This document shows positions 42,112-46,636 of a DNA stretch of 46,636 nt, one piece after another. Made by a program: the position numbers and the translations under genes. The stretch is from assembly GCA_903832325.1 (NCBI GenBank), contig CAILBC010000011.1, positions 1-46,636 on the forward strand, given 5' to 3'. Every line of letters starts with the position of its first letter. Position 1 is the stretch's first letter. The notes under the pieces were generated by a model. It was not told where the DNA came from, did not search any database, and saw nothing but the letters and a program-made list of their open reading frames with translations. This DNA comes from an uncultured Sphingomonadales bacterium (lineage in GTDB: Bacteria; Pseudomonadota; Alphaproteobacteria; Sphingomonadales; Sphingomonadaceae).

Positions 42112-44635
42112 GCCGTCTATTGACGAAATTCTAGCACCCAAACCGGAAGCGGAGCCGCGAATTTACGCGTACGCGATCGATGCTCACACCCATGTGGGGC
42201 TGCTAAAGATCGGCCAGACGACACGTCGTGTGCAGCAGCGCGTAGCTGAGCAAGTCAAAACGGCCGCCGTATCGTTTCGGATTGAACTCGATGAACCCGC
42301 GTCGCGGGACGACGGAAGCACGATCACAGATTTCGCGGTTCGTGCGGCGCTACTTAAAAAGGGGTTCGAGAATCCCACGCTGGAATGGATGCGCTGCACG
42401 GTCGCCGATGTGCGAACAGCGCTAACCGAGCTTCGAACCGGCCGGGCACTGTCAGGCGCCCACCACGAGACATTCCCACCTCGGCGCGAGCAGTCGGATG
42501 CCGTCGAAAAGACCTATGAGTATTTTCACAGCATATGGAGCGAGGATGCAAATGCCGTTCCACGATTCCTCTGGAACGCCAAAATGCGGTTTGGCAAAAC
42601 CTTCACCAGCTATCAACTGGCCAAGAAGCTCAGCGCGAAGCGGGTGCTCGTGCTGACATTCAAGCCTGCGGTAGAGGATGCTTGGCAATCAGACCTAGAA
42701 TCGCATGTCGATTTTGAGGGCTGGCAGTACCTATCTCGAAATTCTGGCCGGGACCCCACCGCGATCGAATCCGATCGGCCGGTCGTTTATTTCGGTTCAT
42801 TTCAGGATTTGTTGGGGCGGGATCGGGCTTCCGGCGCGATCAAGGCGCGGAATGAATGGCTGCACGCCATAAACTGGGACCTCGTGGTGTTTGACGAATA
42901 CCACTTTGGTGCTTGGCGTGACACCGCCAAGGAGTTGTTTGAAGGGGAGGACGACGCCAGCGACGAGGCCAAACGCGAATACGATGGTGGCTTGGGCCTT
43001 GTTAACGAGCAACTCGATGAAATCTCAGTGGAAGATGCGTTTCTCCCGATCACTACCCGATCATACCTCTACCTGTCAGGCACACCATTCAAAGCGCTAG
43101 CCACGGGCGAGTTCATCGAAGAACAAATCTTCAATTGGACCTACACCGATGAACAGCGGGCCAAGGCGGAATTTGCCGCCAAAAATCCTGGCGAGCGCAA
43201 TCCCTATGCGGCGTTGCCTTCGATGCGTCTGCTGACTTATCAAATGCCAGACGAACTCCTTGCGATCGCCAGTGCCGGGGAATTCGACGAATTTGATTTG
43301 AACGAGTTTTTTTCTGCCAAAGGATCAGGCAGCAAGGCCACATTTGCGCACAAGGATGACGTGCAGAAGTGGCTCGATATCATTCGCGGGTCCTATGTGC
43401 CGCAGACGGTGGATAGCCTCCGCACGGGCTCCCGGCCGCCATTCCCGTATTCCGACACTCGGTTACTCCCGTATCTCCAACATTCGTTTTGGTTTCTGCC
43501 CAATGTCGCCGCCTGCCATGCCATGGCGAACCTTTTGACCGAACGGCACAACACGTTTTGGCATACGTACAAGGTTATCGTCGCGGCGGGATCGGCGGCT
43601 GGGATTGGCCTTGATGCCGTTCCGCCGGTTCGAAAGGCGATTGGCAGCGGGTTCGATACAAGCACCATCACGCTGTCATGCGGCAAGCTCACGACAGGCG
43701 TAACGATCCCGCAATGGTCGTCGATCTTGATGTTGCGCAATCTCAAGTCGCCGGAAACTTACTTTCAGGCGGCGTTCCGAGTCCAATCGCCATGGTCCAT
43801 CAAAAATCCCAACGGCGACAATCCGAATGAAGAGGAAGTGCTAAAGCCTGTTTGCTTCGTTTTCGATTTTGCGCCGACCCGAGCGCTGCGACAGTTGTCC
43901 GACTACGGCATCGGCCTTTCGCCCGGCGAAGCGAACCCTGAGGACGCGGTCAAAGAGCTTGTCTCGTTCCTACCGGTCTTGGCCTACGACGGCGCAAACA
44001 TGACGCAGATCGATGCGGGCGGCATCCTCGACATCGCAATGGCGGGTACCTCTGGGACGCTACTAGCGCGCAAATGGGAATCCGCGCTGCTGGTAAATGT
44101 GGATAATGACACCCTGCGTCGCGTTTTGGATAACCCAGAGGCTTTGGCCGCTGTCGAGCGCATCGAGGGTTGGCGGGCACTCGGCGACAACGTGATCGAG
44201 ACGATCATCAACAAGAGCGAAAAGATCAAAGACCTGAAAGCCAAGCAGAAGGATGGCGGACTCACTGCGAAGGAAAAAAAGGAACTGAGCGAGGAGGAGA
44301 AGGAATACAAATCTAAGCGGAAGCTTGTGCAGGAAAAGCTCATCAAATTTGCGACCCGCATTCCGGCGTTCATGTACCTGACTGATTTCCGCGAAAACAC
44401 ACTACAGGACGTTATCACAAAGCTTGAGCCTGAGCTTTTCCTCACAGTCACGGGCCTTACCGTGGCTGACTTCCACTTGCTGGTACGGTTGAAGGTGTTT
44501 AACACCGAGCGCATGAATCAGGCTGTCTTTGCCTTCCGACGCTACGAAGATGCATCGCTCGCTTACACCGGCATTGAGACCCATGCGGACCTTACGCATT
44601 ACGGCCTTTATGACACCGTGATCGGAAAAGAGTGA
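42104..44635 (+). CDS. GIY-YIG nuclease fused to SF2 helicase (restriction subunit)
   Basis: An 843-residue fusion. Residues 19-100 are a GIY-YIG domain of the T5orf172/MUG113 type (RIYAYAIDAHTHVGLLKIGQ, then RRVQQRV, and E94 in NPTLEWMRC). An SF2 helicase follows: Walker A NAKMRFGKTFTSY (about 158-170), DEYH box VVFDEYHFGAW (262-271), motif III LYLSGTPFKA (322-331), motif V GVTIPQWSSILML and motif VI QAAFRVQSPW. A charged coiled-coil region (KEKKELSEEEKEYKSKRK) lies near 725-745. The start is TTG with GGAG upstream. It probably translocates on unmodified DNA and cuts with the GIY-YIG domain. No separate specificity subunit is present. Confidence 0.85.
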   Translation: MIKPSIDEILAPKPEAEPRIYAYAIDAHTHVGLLKIGQTTRRVQQRVAEQVKTAAVSFRIELDEPASRDDGSTITDFAVRAALLKKGFENPTLEWMRCTVADVRTALTELRTGRALSGAHHETFPPRREQSDAVEKTYEYFHSIWSEDANAVPRFLWNAKMRFGKTFTSYQLAKKLSAKRVLVLTFKPAVEDAWQSDLESHVDFEGWQYLSRNSGRDPTAIESDRPVVYFGSFQDLLGRDRASGAIKARNEWLHAINWDLVVFDEYHFGAWRDTAKELFEGEDDASDEAKREYDGGLGLVNEQLDEISVEDAFLPITTRSYLYLSGTPFKALATGEFIEEQIFNWTYTDEQRAKAEFAAKNPGERNPYAALPSMRLLTYQMPDELLAIASAGEFDEFDLNEFFSAKGSGSKATFAHKDDVQKWLDIIRGSYVPQTVDSLRTGSRPPFPYSDTRLLPYLQHSFWFLPNVAACHAMANLLTERHNTFWHTYKVIVAAGSAAGIGLDAVPPVRKAIGSGFDTSTITLSCGKLTTGVTIPQWSSILMLRNLKSPETYFQAAFRVQSPWSIKNPNGDNPNEEEVLKPVCFVFDFAPTRALRQLSDYGIGLSPGEANPEDAVKELVSFLPVLAYDGANMTQIDAGGILDIAMAGTSGTLLARKWESALLVNVDNDTLRRVLDNPEALAAVERIEGWRALGDNVIETIINKSEKIKDLKAKQKDGGLTAKEKKELSEEEKEYKSKRKLVQEKLIKFATRIPAFMYLTDFRENTLQDVITKLEPELFLTVTGLTVADFHLLVRLKVFNTERMNQAVFAFRRYEDASLAYTGIETHADLTHYGLYDTVIGKE

Positions 44636-44710
44636 AAGCAGGCTCGCCACTATGAGCAAGCGCAATTTAATGCCAAGTAAATTAAAAGCATTTACCGCAA
44701 TAAATCAATC

Positions 44711-45190
44711 CTAGGGCGCCTTGTCTTTTCGTTTTTCCAACAAAATATAAGCTGAAAAAGCCCTACGGTGCTTTAAATCTTCTTCTTTATAATCATCAAT
44801 AACCTGCTTTACGAAATCTATATCTATCTCGACTTGCTGTTTTGTGAGTCGTGAATTTGGATCATAATCAGCTTGTTCGCGCTTGTGCTGCATTTGCCTA
44901 AACGCCAAAGCGAAATCTTTGACGCTATCAGGAAAATCTAGATCTTTGACATCCTTGCAACGATCCCACGCCTTGTTGTGCTGCAACGCTCTATAAACCT
45001 GCACCCAAGCTTTTTTACTCCGTGCCGAGCCACGACTACCGATCAAAGTGTCCGCAGCGTCGCGGGCTAGACAATGAAACAGTGCATAGTAAACGGTGCT
45101 ATGAGCCCGCTTTAGGCTTGATTGCGATGGCTTTTTGCCGCTCGCAATAAGCAAGCATTCGGCTGTCGCTAGCAGGCTATGCGGCTTCAC
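44711..45190 (-). CDS. HEPN-like protein, candidate toxin RNase
   Basis: A 159-residue, all-helical protein. The segments RAHSTVYYALFHCLARDAAD (about 28-47) and FRQMQHKREQADYD (97-110) resemble HEPN/UPF0332 proteins, whose second conserved segment often reads R..ADYD. The strict Rx4-6H RNase motif is not exact (R98-x3-H102), so activity is uncertain. The start is GTG at 45190 and overlaps the upstream gene by 14 bp, so the pair is coupled. A role as abortive-infection or toxin component beside the restriction-modification operon is inferred. Confidence 0.6.
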   Translation of the reverse strand: MKPHSLLATAECLLIASGKKPSQSSLKRAHSTVYYALFHCLARDAADTLIGSRGSARSKKAWVQVYRALQHNKAWDRCKDVKDLDFPDSVKDFALAFRQMQHKREQADYDPNSRLTKQQVEIDIDFVKQVIDDYKEEDLKHRRAFSAYILLEKRKDKAP

Positions 45191-45464
45191 GCGTCAATTT
45201 TAACTGCTCAGCAGCGCTCCTGAACGACAAAACAGGAATGCCCTCTTCGTCACTAAGCGAGTTCCAGATGCTGCGAGCAAGCCCCTTAATATCTGAAGCT
45301 GTCGGGCGAACGCGAAAGATCACCATGACCTCAACAATCGGTTCACCCGATGCATCAAAGTCTCTGGTGACTATGACACGTTCGATTGCCTCATTCGGAA
45401 AACGCTCCCGAACGAGTGAGGTGACCGACAGGCCTAGTTCATCAGATTTGCTTCGCACAGCCAT
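45177..45464 (-). CDS. Small partner of the HEPN-like protein
   Basis: A 95-residue protein, unrecognised. It has an N-terminal helix (SVTSLVRERFPNEAIER), two strands (VIVTRDFDASGEPIVEVMVI) and a C-terminal helical part (RSAAEQLKLTREAA). It lacks the GSxxxGxxxxDxD motif of MNT nucleotidyltransferases, so this is not a standard HEPN-MNT pair. Position first in a two-gene overlapping operon behind a perfect palindrome suits an antitoxin or regulator. The ATG at 45464 has no strong ribosome binding site. Confidence 0.6.
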   Translation of the reverse strand: MAVRSKSDELGLSVTSLVRERFPNEAIERVIVTRDFDASGEPIVEVMVIFRVRPTASDIKGLARSIWNSLSDEEGIPVLSFRSAAEQLKLTREAA

Positions 45465-45520
45465 GCCATGATGATGTGGGCAAAAAGGTTGAAAAGTCTA
45501 TACGACTGAGAAATTTAGGC

Positions 45521-45552
45521 TTTATATGTAGCGAAAATTCGCTACATATAAA
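45521..45552. promoter_or_regulatory. Perfect 15-bp inverted repeat, probable operator
   Basis: TTTATATGTAGCGAA and TTCGCTACATATAAA flank an AA centre. The element is 57 bp upstream of the minus-strand two-gene module and includes TATA-rich arms that could overlap its promoter. It is a good autoregulation site candidate. Confidence 0.65.
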
Positions 45553-45828
45553 AATAATTTCCGTCAAGTAGGTTTGGCTCAAAATCTAGCCTTTTGGGCT
45601 AAAAATTTTTTCCGAAGACCGCCACAAAGTATCGGAAAAGTACAAAATAGGAAATTTCCTACAGCCATGCCACCTGCGTGTCGAGCGCTCCGAATGGGGC
45701 CACTCACCGAAATGATGGCGGCGAAAGCGCGAACCAGAACTCCTCCAACGCTTTCAGATCGCTGAGACCATCATCGGTTGAGTTTAGCTAACAATCGCAA
45801 TTCAAAGCTCTCCAACTCAGGTCGTTCG

Positions 45829-45855
45829 GACAACGTGATCTTCCGTCACGTTGTC
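45829..45855. repeat. Inverted pair of GACAACGTGA at the right end
   Basis: GACAACGTGA (45829-45838) and its complement TCACGTTGTC (45846-45855) form a 10-bp stem with a 7-base loop, followed by TAAAA. Further direct copies are at 39351-39360 and 45952-45961. They may be recombinase arm sites or a terminator hairpin. Confidence 0.6.
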
Positions 45856-45951
45856 TAAAATCCCCCATATTTTACATAAAATACTGATTTTATGTCATTT
45901 ATTTTTTGACAGCGGAGCTTTAGCCCAAGATAGATGGTCGATCTCAAGTAA

Positions 45952-45988
45952 GACAACGTGAGTAAAATTTCCTGATTAGGGTCAGCAG
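45952..45988 (+). repeat. GACAACGTGA + GGGTCAGCAG pair near attR
   Basis: GACAACGTGA (45952-45961) is followed 27 bp from its start by GGGTCAGCAG (45979-45988), mirroring the pair at 39351/39377 with 26-bp spacing and the same orientation. Confidence 0.6.
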
Positions 45989-46125
45989 GAGGGAGTCACT
46001 TAAAGTCCAGTGTTGTCCCTGACTGTCCACTGAAACCGCTAAAATGTTGAGTTTTAATGAACATTTTCGCTGCCGAAAGTGACATAAGCGGACTCTGACT
46101 GACACTGGGCGACAGACACTGATGT

Positions 46126-46170
46126 CTGAAAATCACGGTGTCGGCGGTTCGATTCCGTCCCCGGGCACCA
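46126..46170 (+). repeat. attR: duplicated 3' end of tRNA-Phe
   Basis: Exact 45-bp copy of 39250-39294, from CTGAAAATCACG to GGGCACCA. There is no upstream acceptor or D arm, so it is not a functional tRNA. The integrase remnant begins 171 bp downstream. Confidence 0.92.
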
Positions 46171-46292
46171 TTGGCCCCTATCGAGGCATCCAGACAGCTC
46201 CATAGACGTCCAACAAATGGCTGAATTCCGACAATTTCTTCGACCGTCGCTCCGCGGTCGGCCGGTGGGAGCCGGTTGCAGCCGGACAAATT

Positions 46293-46341
46293 GATGGTAT
46301 CGTTGATGGTACGCACCAAATACCAACAATGCGATACCATC
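46293..46341. promoter_or_regulatory. Inverted repeat next to the integrase start
   Basis: GATGGTATCG (46293-46302) and CGATACCATC (46332-46341) flank 29 bases and end at the integrase ATG. They could bind an integrase or excisionase regulator. Confidence 0.5.
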
Positions 46342-46503
46342 ATGACCCTTACAGCAACCGCAATTAATGCCGCAAAACCAAGGCCTAAGGCCTACAAGCT
46401 GACCGACGAGCTCGGTCTGTATCTGCTTGTTACGCCAACCGGCGGTCGGCTTTGGCGAATGAATTACCGATTTGCCAACAAACAGAAGACCTTGGCCTGT
46501 TGA
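46342..46503 (+). pseudogene. Truncated P4-type tyrosine integrase
   Basis: Only the N-terminal arm-DNA-binding domain (DUF4102 type) remains: MTLTATAINAAKPRPKAYKL, then DELGLYLLVTPTGGRLWRMN and YRFANKQKTLA, after which intact homologues continue into the core and catalytic domains. Here a stop follows within two codons, exactly where the sequence changes to an IS-like end (TGTTGAG). About 52 codons are retained; the catalytic Arg-His-Arg-Tyr part is absent from the window. It would have recognised the tRNA-Phe att sites. The remainder may resume beyond the insertion, outside the window. Confidence 0.8.
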
Positions 46504-46636
46504 GTTGCGCTGAGAATTGACCCGGGATTTTCATCGAGAATTGACCCGGGTGGGTATGGGATATGTGCGGCCGGTGACGGCCATGGTCAAGGTCTGGGTT
46601 TATCCCTTTCTGGGTCTGGGGTCGGCAGAGCTGGCC
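46498..46636. mobile_element. End of an IS21-like insertion sequence (partial)
   Basis: Starts TGTTGAG at the break in the integrase gene and has two internal direct repeats GAGAATTGACCCGGG (46512-46526 and 46536-46550), the multiple-repeat terminal layout of IS21-family elements as I know them. Neither istA nor istB can be read before the window ends, so family and orientation are provisional. Confidence 0.55.

Larger units (their letters stand above)
39295..46170. mobile_element. tRNA-Phe genomic island with defence genes, no own integrase
   Basis: A 6.9-kb unit bounded by the 45-bp direct repeat. Its genes are more A/T-rich than the chromosome and consist of a restriction-modification operon and a HEPN-like two-gene module. 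No integrase, excisionase or relaxase is found inside. A P4-type integrase remnant lies immediately beyond the right repeat, so the unit may be a cis-mobilisable cassette or one half of a tandem insertion. Confidence 0.8.

Noticed and set aside
44711..45464. Standard HEPN-MNT toxin-antitoxin pair
   Set aside because: The small partner has no nucleotidyltransferase motif, so only a HEPN-like module is claimed.
45574..45765. A 63-codon frame near the right end of the island
   Set aside because: No ribosome binding site, no motif, and it lies in non-coding A/T-rich sequence.
46126..46170. A second tRNA-Phe gene
   Set aside because: Only the 3' 45 bases are present; the acceptor 5' strand and D arm are missing, so it is an att copy.
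46557..46636. Start of an IS21 istA gene at the window end
   Set aside because: The readable residues do not look like the start of IstA; too little sequence remains to call a gene.

Overview
The window is high-GC alphaproteobacterial chromosome, most probably a Sphingomonadales genome close to Novosphingobium. That placement is an inference from gene order (ispH-thrB-rnhA; infA-maf-RNase E/G-yacG-tRNA-Phe), codon use and the family-level look of the proteins; no search was run.

Layout. 0-3.4 kb: a lipoprotein gene, then ispH, thrB and rnhA. 3.4-4.3 kb: a dense cluster of intergenic repeats. 4.3-6.5 kb: a D-amino-acid dehydrogenase-like flavoprotein and an alpha/beta hydrolase. 6.5-14.5 kb: a Tad/Flp pilus locus (cpaA, cpaB, cpaC, cpaD, cpaE, tadB, tadC) that has no room for the motor ATPase cpaF and no pilin gene. 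14.5-18.1 kb: an acyl-CoA catabolic operon (thiolase, 3-hydroxyacyl-CoA dehydrogenase-like SDR, crotonase, TetR regulator). 18.2-22.9 kb: a small secreted protein, a second crotonase, thiL and hppA. 23.1-28.1 kb: an accessory stretch with a LuxR-type regulator whose start is tandemly duplicated, two MITE-like elements of about 262 bp, three relatively AT-rich genes for exported proteins of unknown function, and an AbrB-like gene. 28.3-39.3 kb: tesB, two exported proteins, uvrC, a PilZ protein, a TonB-dependent receptor, infA, maf, a short RNase E/G, yacG and tRNA-Phe.

39.25-46.17 kb is a 6.9-kb genomic island. The last 45 bases of tRNA-Phe are repeated exactly at 46126-46170, so the two copies read as attL and attR. 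Inside are a three-gene restriction-modification operon (a short motif-I methylase subunit, an NPPY methylase with a probable zinc site, and a GIY-YIG nuclease fused to an SF2 helicase) and, on the other strand, a two-gene module with a HEPN-like protein behind a perfect 15-bp inverted repeat. No recombinase gene lies between the att sites. A P4-type integrase starts 171 bp beyond the distal repeat and is cut after about 52 codons by what looks like an IS21-type end. The island therefore looks like a defence cassette that relied on an integrase in trans or from a tandem neighbour.

The most interesting candidates are this island (above all the split methylase plus GIY-YIG/helicase fusion and the HEPN-like pair), the AT-rich exported trio with its off-by-one T tract, and the Tad locus without CpaF.
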